Of a stretch of 64,000 bases of DNA, positions 34,734-42,434 are shown piece by piece. The stretch comes from Micropterix aruncella (lineage: Eukaryota > Arthropoda > Insecta > Lepidoptera > Micropterigidae): positions 39,128,475 to 39,192,474 of the forward strand of contig OX155980.1 in assembly GCA_944548615.1 (NCBI GenBank). The letters are read 5' to 3'. Position 1 is the first letter of the stretch; every line of letters begins with the position of its first letter. A model generated the notes under the pieces. The model was not told where the DNA came from. It saw only the letters and a program-made list of their open reading frames with translations, and did no database searches. The position numbers and the translations under genes are program-made.

Positions 34734-37700
34734 AAGTTTTGTAAAGAAATCCGTTTATAGGATGATGTTTTTATTTAAAATAACATTAGTAAAAGCTACT
34801 TAAAAAGCAGCGAAGGGAATCCCAGCTTGGATCGGGAAATGCTAATATTTGAATGAGATATACTTACGGATGTGCACGACTTTCGACGGTGCAATGTAAG
34901 TTTAAAGGTCCTTTTGCAGTCGACTAACGATCACTATTCATCCATATATCTCAAAAATCAAGCTAATCCTTTTGCAACACAAAATGCCTCCAATTGAGAC
35001 GAATTAAAGCGAAAAAAACAAAAATTAAACAAATTGATCACTTTGGCAAAGCCGTGACATAAATGAAGGTGACATATCGAAATAATTCAAATTTCGAATG
35101 CTACCAACATTTAACATATGATACAATTAGGTTTGTTATTAGTTTGTTACTAACGAGCTATTAAATCGAAATAAAAATAAAAAACTCCATATGCTTAATG
35201 AAATGAAAGAAGAAACATCAATCTTAATTTCTGGCAGAGAAGTTTATAAAAAAGGCTGTATAATGTTATCGAAATACGGTAAACCAGTATAAAATTGTAT
35301 AATATTAAAAAATATGTAAAGAAACATTGTAGAAAACAGTATAATATTTTTATATTTGATAAGTTTTCTAAAGAAATTCGTTTATAGGATGATGTTTTTA
35401 TTTAAAATAAAATTAGTAAAAGCTACTTAAAAAGCAGCAACTCTATATCTAGATACAATTTAGAATATGTTATTGTTGCAAATCAGGAGCATATAAAATT
35501 GAATAAAAGTATTCGCTTGGCATTATAATCGCGTTTTAGTATGAAATAATTATACAAATCACATTACATATAATCGCAGAATAGCATAATTTAACGATAA
35601 TAAATCGCATAATATTACAGCGCTAACTAAGCAGGGAAAAATATAATATATACATAACAGAAGGCCATGGTATGATGCTGTTCATGGCTAAAAATGTATA
35701 CTATACTATGGGATGGTTTATTTTTTTGACGCTCCAGAAAAGAGTAGAAATACTTAAATGGCACAAAATAGATAGAAAAGTCGGAATTAGAGACTTTGAA
35801 GATGTTGCGAAATCAAGCCTTAATTCTCCTAGACTACAACAAACAACAGTACTTATCTAATAACTATACCTTTTCCTGCAACCTTTCGTAGTCGGCGTAG
35901 CAGAAAGCAGTGGAGAGATGGACACATGCTTTCAGGTCCTTGAAGCGCTTGCAGATATCCAGGACTCTCTTGGTGCCGGTGGTGTTCATATTAATGGCAT
36001 CCTTCAGCTTGGCCTCCAGCCGCAGCGTGGCGGCAAAGTGGAAAACGATGGTGACCTCGTCGTAGAGCCGCTTAAGACTTTCTTCGTCCAGGCCGAGGTT
36101 GTCGTACAGAACATCGCCGTGAAGAGGAATCACCTTCTTCAGACGATCAGGGCACTCATTGCGAATACGGTTGAACATCTGGAATTGAAATTGAAATTCA
36201 AGAAATTCCGATGTTTACTGGCTTTTTAGTCTATTGACACGATATAAATACGTTTAACTTGTTGAAATGTTATTAAAGGTGACTCTAAAAGTGTTTTTAT
36301 GACGCGCATATACCTACATAGCGTATTTTTTCATTACTAAAAAATACAAAAAATAGATCTGCGAGCTTTAAATGTGCTTGTAACTTTCGGAAGATCTTCA
36401 GTTTCAACTGAAAAAATGTCAATTGTTGACATATTTTTCGTTTATTTATTGCGTTTGTACCTACCTATTCGTGGTCTTGTAGGATTTTTAATTTCCATGA
36501 AAATTACAATTCTGCAGTAACGGCCTTCGTGCGAGATAGTCAAGCGTTATATCTGGGCTGAGGGAGGGAGGGCTATACATCCGAGACTTTCGCGAAAATG
36601 ATACTGCCTATAGGCCGGATCGACCACTACAGTCTGGACCTTTATTGATTCTTCTAAAGTTTGGGGGTGGAATATTTTTTTACACGACTGTTCAACAAAA
36701 CAGGAGTGTAATGTGTTCAGGGTTCATCTATGTATGTTTTCCGTTTCTCAATTCCACCATCTTTCATTTCTTTATTCCACCACCATCATAAACGCTCTAA
36801 TTGATTTAGAATTATGTGGTATTGTTAAAATCGTTATGTCATTCCAAGTGCCATAGGGTACCTTAACTATCCAAATATCAAGCAAATAGTTATCTAGATG
36901 TCCAAATCACCAAATAATAATAAATCAACAGAGAGTATTTAGTCTCAAATAAAAGGTCTGATTGACTACATTACGTAGGATGTATGTATCTGTAGGAATA
37001 CATACGTAAACCACAAATATGTCCTTTAAAACCGTAATAAAAATAATTATAAATTCAGTAGTTTACTTTCTGTAACGGCAGTCGTGTTTTTTATTCTTTT
37101 TAATATATTTACTTGTTGACTGTATCCCGTCACACAAATTGTATTAAGGGTTTGAAAGATACTGCCAAACCTTTGTTGGCCCTAGCCACTGAGTGGCTAA
37201 TTAGGTCGCGAATAACAGCGAGGACTTTGCCATGGCGGTAGGTATACCGACCTTGGTCTAAAGTGGCCTTAAAGTTAATAAATAAATATAAAGATCTCGT
37301 AAATGCGGCAGGCTCGGCTCACCGTTCACGTTTATGCTGTGGATGTTAAGACTCGTGGATTATTATCCCTGACGAGTCTTAGTTAAGATCTTAATCTCTC
37401 TAGAAAGATAATTTGTCTTTTCCTAGAAATTATGTCTATAAACAGCTTTTTCCCTATCTCTCTTCTTATGGATTTGGAAAGGGAATGATGTGCAAAATAT
37501 AGCGATCGATTCTCTTTCTATGCCATCCATCTAAGTGAAATCTTATGTTCCCTCAATATTGAATTACATATGACACGAGCGAACAAAAGCTTCCTCGACA
37601 TATCGGATTGTAGGTGAAGCGAGTGTGCTAAAGTGCATATATTAACTTTCACACATTTGATCTTGTCGCATAGGGAATAAAGAGTGTACTCAAAGACATA

Positions 37701-40700
37701 GCAGCAAATGTGATGCGTGAGATATCATTGTCTTCGTGCCTTTTTACCCTTTCAAATTTTTACTTTCAATGCAAACTCTCGACATTATTATCACTACCGG
37801 CAAGGAACAATAATGTTATAATACTTCATTTGATACAATAATGTTTTAATACTTCATACATTGTAAAATATTTCAATGCGTTAGGTTAGATTACACTGAA
37901 GTTCCTTCATGCGTATATTAACTACGTGTGAGAATCAACGTTATTACCAAAAAACGCCACCACATAATTATATTTCATCAATGTCTTCTCTTTCGATAAT
38001 TTTATTGATGGAAACGTGAGAATGCTAATTTTCACCTATTTATCTATTTTTAATTTCTGTTTTATCGATACCTAGTGGTTTACGACATTCAACTTAATCT
38101 GATTAATTCGTGTTGGTGAAATTAAATTAATGAGTTACCTAATGTTTTCGTAATGTGACTTTATCGAAATTTTGATAAAGAGCCAGTCATTTCTTTTTCC
38201 TAATTATTGAAATATTGTTGAGTAATAAAACGAAATAATTTAATTTAATCTGTTATAAGCACGACTCTCGCTGGCAAGGCTTTCTTAACCGCCCTATCTT
38301 TAGGTTATTATTCAAAAAGTAGGTAAATCCTTTTGATTAGGTATTTCAATTACAATAGTTGTTTAAAATAAACCAGACAAAATATAGCAGTTTATAAGCG
38401 GTTTTAATATAACAGTTTTATATAAATTTGTAAAGCTTCTGTTTTCAGATTCTTGTTTATTCATAGGCAATTAAATCTATACACAAAACGTAGTATTCAT
38501 CAAATCAATTGCGATTTATCAGAAATTTTATGTTTAATAAACTTCACATAGTCAATTAGTTCTACGACTTAATCTAGTTATTCTTCTGTCATTATGTAAT
38601 CTCCAATGGGCCATAAAGGCTTTCGAAATAAGCCCTTACAATATTGCCTAACTTAATTTTTCCATTGAACCGCGCAAAGGTTTCATTTGACCTGAATGGA
38701 ACGATTCACATAACGAAATTGCAAAGAATTCACTAATTTACATACTTGTTATGTTCTCATCTATCTTTTTTAAGATACGCAAGATGTGGCGCATTGCCTA
38801 AATTAAGCAGCGTCCCATGATCGCCAACGTATACCACGCAATTCGAAATTGGTTGTTTTAATGGCTGCCTCCCAACATTTCGTCTTCTACCACCACAGAT
38901 TTTTTTCGTCATCTTCTGACTAACTTTCTACTGATTTGACCAGGTCTGACTGTTTCAGTTATTCGGGAGCTGATTGGACCTGTCGCAGTTTGGTCACTGA
39001 GACCCATGTATTCAGGGTCGATCAAATTCACGGGTCAATACCCATCCGGCGGCCTTTACGCAGAAGTGCGAGCCAAGGTACGACTCTGGCCTGCGGGTCA
39101 CTTTGCCCTACGAGTCAACCTTCGGACGCTCCTGGACGGTTTGTGCACCATGCGGCGTCAGCCAATCGATTGTGCGTTCTGACCGAGAGCCGGTAGAGTC
39201 TGGAAACAATACTGTCTCCTACAGAGCGGTGGTAGTTGTTCACCTTACGGCAACTGCTCTTGAAACGACCAATCGACTAACCGATACCGGGCAAAGGTTG
39301 CCGTGGTCCGCTATAGATTTGGTAGACACCGTATCACCGCTACGTAAAGGATAGGACCGCGCAAGCGACCTCGAACCTGTAACCAGTCGGGAGACCGGAG
39401 TAATCTGGTTGCAACTGGTAGTAAGGGAGCGAGTGTGCCCGCTGTGTGATTAACCTGGTTATCACGCGGTAAGGTGTTGGCCTCTTACGGGCGTATGGCG
39501 TAACTAGACGGTGGACTGTTTTCGTCCCAAGTCTTATGCGCTCACGGGAGACAGAACGATCTAATATCGTTTCAACTTCCTGAGGTGACGGATTCACCCG
39601 TTATGGTCGACACGCTACTATTTTCAAATGCAATTCTGTTATTTTTTCCTAACATTACAATTTAAGATCAGGCGACCTAAGCACTATGCCACCGGCTTGC
39701 TCCATGAGCATTCATCTTCACGAAGAACCTACTGTGGCACATTTCAAATGTAATCATTGAATAGCAAATATGTATTCTTTTTCAGCTCACCCTATTATTT
39801 TACACAGAGCAAATACATTTTAGCTCAAAAATAAGTTACAAATATTAGGTATTCAATGAAAAGTGACAAAATAATATGGCAAAATATCTGATGGATCTAT
39901 GTATGTATATCATACATTTGATTTGTGTTCTTTGTACACATTTGTGCATACCAAATCACAAATTGAAAATATTACTAAACGGTCGCTTTGCATTACAAAA
40001 TCGCACTCAATGTTTGTTAAAGTATTTGTGGCCATATAATGATTTATTAACCTAACTATAAAGTTGTTGTCTTATGGAAGAAATTTAGAGTATAGGTTTT
40101 ATATTAAAAAATACGTGTGGCACTCGGGGACTGCCGCGGTAAAGCTATTGCATAGCATTTTTAACAACTTATGCAATTATAATTATTTATTTATTTTATT
40201 TTTTCTGATATCGATAACTGCACTCTATCAGAAAACGTTGAAATTATTCCAAATCATTTGCGGCTGCGGTAGCAAATGATTCGAAATAATTTAAACGTCT
40301 TCCGATAGAGCGTTGAGCACGAATTTTGTATTCGATAAAGCAAAAAAAACGGATTATTCGAAAAAAATCGTAGATAAAAAGATAGATAATTAAATTATCT
40401 TTAAAATAGTGCAGGTTTCATAATAATACGCCAGATAGTATTTGCGTAGTAGTCGTTTTTGTGTTCGGTTAGACCTAATTTCACAAATTAATTACACTAT
40501 GTAATATAAACAAAATCTAAAATATTCAAAGCTAAGAATATTAGGAAAATGTTCTTGTTTAACATATATTTTTTTCGAATCGTAAGCAGTACTCGTTTAG
40601 ACGTAATTATCAGTTTAAAATCATTAATTTTCGTTAAGAAATTTCTTCATTCGGTCGCCGCGCTGGCCTAGGCCCGCGATAAAAGCTATGCAATAGCTTA

Positions 40701-42420
40701 AAAAATATTCCTATTAAATATGCAGTCTTGCCATTTTAATGAACTTTGGTTAATTAGTCTGCTGTAAAGCTCTCGTGGACAGCAATCAACGAATGCTTGA
40801 GACTCTTCGGAGTTTACTTCTTCTACTGTAAAAAGTTACCTGAACTCCGAAAAAAGAGGAAGTATGTTAGAGCAAGGTCTGCATAATACGGTAAGTGACG
40901 AAGAATCTCCAGTTGCAACTGCTGGAACTTTGCGACTGGTTACTGTGACGTGTGTGGTCGTACGTTGCCTTGCATCAGCAGTGGCGAAGAGCTATCGCCC
41001 AGAGATCGGCCGTTTAATCACGAGCTTCACCATCGCTGTTTGCAAATAGTACTAGATAGTACGCATAAGCGTTAAATATTGCGCTTTGCGCTAGTCCGTA
41101 AGAATAAGGGTCACTATATCTCCACCCTAGACTCGCAATGACAGATATGGTAGCCACCGGTAATCTTAACTTCTACTTAAAATAATGAATTTTCTGCTTA
41201 ACGTATACAGCTTTGTACTATTGTAGTTCGATATCCATAAAATGATGTTATTATATTATGGTGTTATAAATACTTACAAGTATAATTTAAAAAAGGGCCC
41301 AAATTTTATTGGCAGGGGGTAGACGCTGTTTGTCTGTTTTGAAAAATTCCTTAGCCCGGTTAGAGATAATGGCCTCAATAATTGAAACTACTCATATGGT
41401 GCATGGTTGACTTCTGTCCCATCCACCTCGCTGGAGCGTTAAACAGATACCACAAGAAGTTGCAATGGATGACACCGGCACATGACTTTGTATCCGAAAA
41501 TAACACGACTTTAACTTTTCCATGATTGCAAATTAACATATGATAGAAAGACAAATGTTTAACTAATTTTTTTAAAGGAAATAACATGGCTTTAAAATAT
41601 AATTTATTTGAATGGAAAATTCTGACTGAAACCGAAGTTATTTAAGTTCAAAGTGTCCAGTTGTATATTGTCAGTTGCTGTGGGCGTGTCCACCATCCCA
41701 GGATGTTATAACGGGTGTAACCATCTTGTCATCCTGAAATGAGTCGCAAAGACTCTTAACGACCCTTAGTTTCCTGCCTACCAGGCTTGGATAGATTTAA
41801 AGGAACTATGTCCAGCGAAACCTAGGCATTTAAAACCTTTTTTAAACTTTCTTTTTGAAGTAGCAGACTGCCGCCCTGGCGAGGGTTCCTACATAGTTTA
41901 GAATGTATGATTATTATTATATATGTGTGCTATTAAAATATTAAATATTTCATTTTCATACATTGTATGTTAATTAAAAGCTAATCAAAACTTTTTTTTT
42001 TGATAAAATTGTATTATTTTTTTTAAAGTATCTAAGTCCACCAAGTTTAACATTATTAACAAAAATATTGTAACGACCACAAAAAAACAAATAAAAGGGC
42101 ATTATTGAAAAAAATATCATAAATATTTTAGGAGGAGGCTATTTCTTAATTTTCTAAGACTACATGTTGTGGACTTAAATGGAGTGATTTAATTTTAAAT
42201 TCGAATTAATATTAAATAAACCTACCGGCAACTTAAACATCTCTTCTACTCGGATGTGAACCGTCTTCCCTTTCTTAGGTCTGATCAGGATGTAGACACG
42301 TTCCACTCCTGGACAGCTGTACAATAACTTTTCAACCAGAACCTTTCCCATCAGTCCGGTCGCCCCTGTTATGAATATTGACTTGCCACGGTAGAAATCC
42401 GTAACCGGTGAAGTCGACAT
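16844..42420 (-). CDS. Fatty acyl-CoA reductase (alcohol-forming), complete, 7 coding exons, 510 aa
   Basis: Reduces fatty acyl-CoA to fatty alcohol with NADPH at ER or peroxisome membranes, feeding wax, hydrocarbon or pheromone pathways. Coding exons in order: 42226..42420, 35870..36178, 34341..34536, 33576..33774, 32910..33149, 18033..18290, 16844..16979. The splice phases all agree and give 510 residues, the usual length of insect FARs. Visible: Rossmann motif TGATGLMG (residues 18-25), catalytic Tyr206 and Lys210 (YTYSK), ARPSIV, GWVDNLNGPVGLMIGAGKG, EVIPVDYAI, LPVYNLTS...ITW, then the FAR_C/sterile region (about 360-452, RxDGLEVL, CILGGRQYCLKE) and a hydrophobic C-terminal segment (about 467-485). 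No break is seen. The substrate chain length and exact orthologue cannot be told. Confidence 0.95.
16980..18032 (-). other. Reductase intron 6
   Basis: 1.05-kb AT-rich intron with donor AT|GTAAGT and acceptor TTTCAG. No gene or named repeat is recognised. Confidence 0.85.
18033..18290 (-). CDS. Fatty acyl-CoA reductase exon 6 (FAR_C/sterile domain)
   Basis: The acceptor TATTTTCCAG ends at 18291 and the donor AT|GTAAGTATA begins at 18032. It encodes MVRVQRRISDGLEVL, FFTTRQWQFETKNF, MDFVYIDDNTFIEKCILGGR and QYCLKEPLSSLPKARL. This is the full conserved core of the male-sterility/FAR_C domain. Phase 2 in and out. Confidence 0.94.
18720..19115 (-). pseudogene. LINE 3'-end remnant with RNase H-adjacent Cys/His motif
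   Basis: On the minus strand: LLDMSKMNLRTTIGLLT, then RAHLFNLGLTKSKDCRICGK, then EDSIHIAGRCPGLAAKRDSL and a stop after LLAEH. The C-x2-C-x7-H-x4-C arrangement behind an RNase H tail is characteristic of the C-terminus of I/R1/Jockey-group LINE ORF2. One in-frame stop interrupts GLLT*HTTL. The untranslated tail extends to about 18720. Confidence 0.75.
19497..20100 (+). repeat. Interspersed repeat G, copy 2 (near full length)
   Basis: Starts GGGAAAGTATTGTGAACGCA. It contains a GTCTGTCTGTCTG run, then GATAGTGCCCAAACG...AAGCCGAAATTTG. It ends GGGAAAGTCTTGGGGTGAAC plus CCAACCGATTTT. The same start and end occur at 52133..52685 and, with most of the middle lost, at 44210..44375. No ORF. Confidence 0.75.
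20270..20379 (+). repeat. Left part of a tandem-repeat array split by the 20380..24509 transposon
   Basis: Contains TCTGATGACAATACA and GGCGGAAGGTAGTCACAGGA, matching the TCTGATGACGAAGCC and GCCGGAAGGTAGGCACTAGA blocks in the array at 24510..24945. The last three bases are GTA, repeated immediately after the transposon. Confidence 0.65.
20380..20913 (+). repeat. Left terminal inverted repeat
   Basis: Full-length TIR copy reading inward from TAGTCCCTTCCCTTAGCAT. It includes GATACCAGCACCAACTTT, CGTCGGGACCCCAGCT and GGATCCGCAGATATGACGTC, then TTAATCGGATGGAAAATCCC. It ends in a CpG-rich TTGTTGCCGTCGTATTCGCG block. Confidence 0.85.
20914..21230 (+). repeat. Second, truncated TIR copy in direct orientation
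   Basis: Restarts at GTCCCTTCTCTTAGCAT directly after the first TIR and repeats its outer ~300 bp. It runs without gap into the 3' coding end of the minus-strand ORF. It looks like a tandem TIR duplication or a partial second element. Confidence 0.8.
21151..23031 (-). pseudogene. Transposon-encoded protein of a poorly classified family, decayed
   Basis: Minus strand, N to C. An acceptor-like ATTTTTAG at about 23031 leads to LKWEECVICQKDD and ARGYQSLSDN, then a stop. Next are a CLFCDKPD...YAVLLQDEVLMKKL...MEAKYHKVCYVKLLNK block (22347..22664) and APVFHLADLVTKF...GRAANIIRKQMFEEY (21947..22408). Last is ETPLPLYVGMKLYNAHARKD...AAIENIDHN...DSFHGTSISL (21151..21870). The C-x2-C...H-x4-C modules suggest zinc binding, and IENIDHN contains a conserved Asp. 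At least two frameshifts and two stops break it. The last ~45 codons lie in the TIR sequence. Confidence 0.7.
23455..23655. mobile_element. Penelope-like element terminal fragment, two copies head to head
   Basis: CACCCGACGTTTCGGCGA (minus orientation) at about 23487 and CGACGAAACGTCGGGTGC (plus) at about 23576 are inverted copies of a terminal motif. The TTACCGCGTGAA block before the first and the TTTATAATGTCAAA...CGATAGCATTAG block after the second both match the region downstream of the Penelope endonuclease at 32.65..32.79 kb. This indicates an inverted pair of Penelope ends. Confidence 0.65.
23949..24509 (-). repeat. Right terminal inverted repeat
   Basis: Reverse complement of the left TIR, with the same block order and a 561-bp length. 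A few indels near the outer end (AACATCGAAAAGTGATC) are not in the left copy. Confidence 0.85.
24510..24945 (+). repeat. Tandem array, about 4 units of 105-125 bp
   Basis: Repeating blocks AACAAAGTATC...GTGTTTGGGCTTGTTGGAAT-like, CTTGAGATGTACTCTGGTCA and GAAGCCGGAAGGT recur at about 24516, 24633, 24741 and 24862. The units are diverged. The array continues on the left of the transposon at 20270..20379, so the transposon sits inside it. Confidence 0.75.
24966..25625. repeat. Nested foldback structure with four inverted-repeat pairs
   Basis: The outer arms are 24966..25072 and 25533..25625 (shared CACGCTTxTGTAAGT, TGTTATCACTGTTTACC). Two further pairs nest on the left side: GACTTAGTGTAAG at 25077 with CTTACACTAAGTC at 25286, and GTGTAAAAGTGTAGGG at 25119 with CCCCACACTTTTACACTT at 25236. 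A fourth pair on the right side is 25304..25367 with 25469..25530, which includes the self-complementary CAAGCATGCTTG. No ORF is present. Confidence 0.85.
25973..25986 (+). repeat. C14 homopolymer
   Basis: Fourteen consecutive C in otherwise AT-rich DNA, followed by more C-rich sequence. Unusual here; length may be error-prone. Confidence 0.95.
26155..26775 (+). pseudogene. LINE reverse-transcriptase remnant (3' half of RT)
   Basis: The + strand reads LIIGALIKLARSTISANGTP, NLSLLFDQNLRFEGHVGDRV, YARLEALYSIRE*LSTKVRI, IPDHADYAYDPYL, then MLNMKQKRQLHLATHVFK. This is the order of the post-YADD region of jockey-group LINEs (the NLGxxxDxxLxxxxH block). Several stops and a shift are present. Confidence 0.72.
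26780..28505. other. Intron stretch without recognisable content
   Basis: AT-rich. Small open frames at 26850..27041 and 28014..28226 match nothing I recognise and lack splice or codon support. Confidence 0.6.
28510..29042 (+). pseudogene. Transposase-derived remnant with degenerate SWIM zinc finger
   Basis: Forward pieces: PYNECFIGIKKTLIQFANGR and HITLAYDFF; then EKTDLYDVDCKIATYNCPYG followed by GGRFCKYLCDVE; then LPWATSF and a polar tail ending ENFENAYSF. The C...C-x-YGTGGRFC-K pattern is the SWIM finger (CxCxnCxH) with the final His replaced by Tyr and the first pair spaced abnormally. SWIM fingers are common in MULE-type and related transposases. At least two frame changes occur. Confidence 0.55.
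29300..29345 (+). repeat. Short piece of repeat family E
   Basis: GACGCCGTGGTCCGCGATAG plus ATTCGA is shared with the 45.4-46.2 kb and 49.67-50.03 kb copies of family E. It sits directly at the 5' edge of the LINE. Confidence 0.55.
29349..30745 (+). mobile_element. Non-LTR retrotransposon (CR1/Jockey-type LINE), 5'-truncated, RT largely open
   Basis: Begins mid-ORF2 with ITPIHKKGPKDSVENYRPIS (RT block 1). After a 45-bp palindrome that removes the GFR region, it continues open from 29495 to 30358. Visible: DYSKAFDRIDHSILLRKL, SGVPQGSLLGPLLFIIFIND, LLYADDMKI (catalytic YADD), DLGVTFDSKLLFNEHIDNIV, and LEYASQVWNPSYDTYITRI. A frameshift near 30345 moves the rest (INHTFLAIQRVV...) to another frame, ending about 30534. 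A short 3' UTR and an ATAAAATAAAATAAA tail (30715..30745) close it. The copy is defective but relatively young. Confidence 0.88.
29464..29508. repeat. 21-bp perfect palindrome inside the LINE
   Basis: CAGGTATCCAACACTCTCTGA at 29464..29484 and its reverse complement at 29488..29508, separated by ACA. It replaces the part of the RT that should follow NQVSNTL and introduces a stop. Confidence 0.97.
30750..31050 (+). repeat. Repeat family E, copy (3' part)
   Basis: Starts TCACCGCTTTGTAATGGAGA and shares GACCGGAGTAATCTGGTTGC, AAGGCGTTGG and CTTCCTGAGGTGACGGGTTC with copies at 39.3, 45.4, 50.8 and 54.0 kb. It follows the LINE tail without a gap. No coding potential. Confidence 0.8.
31190..31960 (-). 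pseudogene. Decayed LINE reverse transcriptase, antisense
   Basis: The minus strand reads LKRCTHSPVQKSGPKHVIQN followed by PVSILSVFQKMIENLV (RT block 1, PxxKxG...RPxSxL). In another frame it reads DDIYADFSKVFDHVNRYEF (DFSKAFDxVxH block). The remainder is degraded. It lies tail to tail with the Penelope-like element. Confidence 0.72.
31960..32790 (+). mobile_element. Penelope-like element, C-terminal RT and GIY-YIG endonuclease, one stop
   Basis: Forward frame: RAFLPYVKGVTDRICKMLNK, TTIFKPTQNIARFLRPVKDA, TPGVY, then a TAA at 32150..32152. The same frame continues to 32593 with VECSCSLAYVGQTKRLIATR and LIEHIKAVKNV, KSAICEHIL, KEQFYFPRMIREAIEI and NFNRGDGYIL. The YVGQT...R...EH pattern is the Penelope GIY-YIG endonuclease with its CxC entrance. 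Downstream is the terminal GCCGAAACGTCGGGTGC motif, then TTCACGCGGTAAATTCG. The only defect in this part is the single stop. The upstream RT is missing. Confidence 0.85.
32910..33149 (-). CDS. Fatty acyl-CoA reductase exon 5
   Basis: The acceptor TCTATTTGCAG ends at 33150 and the donor CGATT|GTAAGT begins at 32909. It encodes PRELPVYNLTSADMKSITWS, FPFESPLWFPDGNI, then a hydrophobic stretch LCVLFMHILPAYFIDFMMLL that probably contacts the membrane at the start of FAR_C. Phase 2 in and out. Confidence 0.93.
33150..33575 (-). other. Reductase intron 4
   Basis: A 426-bp intron with the unusual donor TT|GTTTGTATA, the only nearby GT that keeps the frame, and a good acceptor TTTGCAG. No repeat is recognised. 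Confidence 0.75.
33576..33774 (-). CDS. Fatty acyl-CoA reductase exon 4
   Basis: The acceptor GGCTTTTTCGCAG ends at 33775. It encodes VCPAWEEPVPGWVDNLNGPV, GLMIGAGKGVIRSMHCN, EVIPVDYAIAGLITIAHR and AILEE. These are the most conserved FAR blocks after the catalytic site. The 3' boundary at 33576 is inferred from phase. Confidence 0.9.
33775..34340 (-). other. Reductase intron 3
   Basis: A 566-bp AT-rich intron, donor ATTG|GTAAGT, acceptor TTCGCAG. Nothing else is recognised. Confidence 0.85.
34341..34536 (-). CDS. Fatty acyl-CoA reductase exon 3 (catalytic YxxxK)
   Basis: The acceptor TATTGTCATCAG ends at 34537 and the donor CATTG|GTAAGT begins at 34340. It encodes 65 codons: VHDPPANPHDL, IEWMDEKAL, HPNTYTYSKRLAEALV (catalytic Tyr206/Lys210) and LAIARPSI. 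This exon contains no ATG-to-stop frame of its own. Confidence 0.94.
34680..34731. repeat. (AT)n microsatellite
   Basis: About 50 bp of AT dinucleotide with one GT interruption near the left end; directly adjoins repeat A copy 2. Confidence 0.93.
34728..34925 (+). repeat. Interspersed repeat A, copy 2
   Basis: GATAAGTTTTGTAAAG, then TTTATAGGATGATGTTTTTA and AAAAGCTACTTAAAAAGCAG, then GGGAAATGCTAATATTTGAA and TTTCGACGGTGCAATGTAAG. It matches 136..345 throughout and 35350..35445 in its first 90 bp. Confidence 0.75.
35350..35445 (+). repeat. Interspersed repeat A, copy 3 (truncated)
   Basis: TTTGATAAGTTTTCTAAAGA through AAAAGCTACTTAAAAAGCAG is nearly identical to 34728..34815, about 600 bp away in the same orientation. 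The two copies could recombine. Confidence 0.8.
35870..36178 (-). CDS. Fatty acyl-CoA reductase exon 2
   Basis: The acceptor TTTCAATTCCAG ends at 36179 and the donor GAAAAG|GTATAG begins at 35869. It encodes MFNRIRNECPDRLKKVIPLH followed by GDVLYDNLGL, VTIVFHFAATLRLE, NMNTTGTKRVLDICKRF and ACVHLSTAFCYAD. These are the FAR nucleotide-binding half and the (V/L)HxSTA motif. Phase 0 at both ends. Confidence 0.95.
36671..36760 (-). repeat. Interspersed repeat S, copy 1
   Basis: In reverse complement this matches 54597..54685: GAAACGGAAAACxTACATAG, then ATGAACCCTGAACACATTAC, ACTCC and CAGTCGTGTAAAAAA. It is a short conserved core, probably the end of a SINE or LINE. Confidence 0.75.
38925..39615 (+). 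repeat. Repeat family E, long copy
   Basis: The 5' half includes CACGGGTCAATACCCATCCG, GTTTGTGCACCATGCGGCGT, CAGCCAATCGATTGTGCGTT and CTCTTGAAACGACCAATCG. The 3' half includes GACCGGAGTAATCTGGTTGC and CTTCCTGAGGTGACGGATTC. Open frames here are accidental. It aligns along its length with 45378..46175 and 50770..51460 (reverse). Confidence 0.82.
40095..40705 (+). repeat. Interspersed repeat D, copy 2
   Basis: Same unit as 7199..7812 in opposite orientation. It runs from ACGTGTGGCACTCGGGGACT to AAAAGCTATGCAATAGCTTA, with the internal hairpin around GCGGCTGCGGTAG. GCTATTGCATAGC near the start and GCTATGCAATAGC near the end are mutually complementary. It is non-coding. Confidence 0.88.
41285..41620. 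repeat. Interspersed repeat T, copy 1
   Basis: GGGCCC near the start, GGGGGTA, TTCCTTAGCCCGG, ATGGCCTCAATAATTGAAAC and CACCTCGCTGGAGCGTTAAA correspond in order to blocks at 62540..62710. Non-coding, unclassified. Confidence 0.65.
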
Positions 42421-42434
42421 CTTGAAGGTGGCTT
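42226..42434 (-). CDS. Fatty acyl-CoA reductase exon 1 of coding sequence (start at 42420)
   Basis: The acceptor CTTTTGTTCTCAG ends at 42435, leaving 14 nt of 5' UTR before ATG at 42420. An upstream in-frame ATG (MFSEATFK...) at 42444 lies in the intron side of that acceptor and is rejected. It encodes MSTSPVTDFYRGKSIFITGA followed by TGLMGKVLVEKLLYSCPGV, VYILIRPKKG and VEEMFKLP. This is the Rossmann TGxxGxxG nucleotide-binding motif. The donor GCCG|GTAGGT begins at 42225. At least one non-coding exon must lie further upstream. Confidence 0.93.

Larger units (their letters stand above)
34537..35869 (-). other. Reductase intron 2
   Basis: A 1.33-kb intron, donor GAAAAG|GTATAG, acceptor GTCATCAG. 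It contains an (AT)n tract and two copies of repeat A. Confidence 0.85.
36179..42225 (-). other. Reductase intron 1, 6 kb
   Basis: Donor TTGCCG|GTAGGT, acceptor TTCAATTCCAG. It contains repeat S (36671), repeat E (38925..39615), repeat D copy 2 (40095..40705) and repeat T copy 1 (41285..41620). About 36780..38920 shows nothing recognisable. Confidence 0.8.
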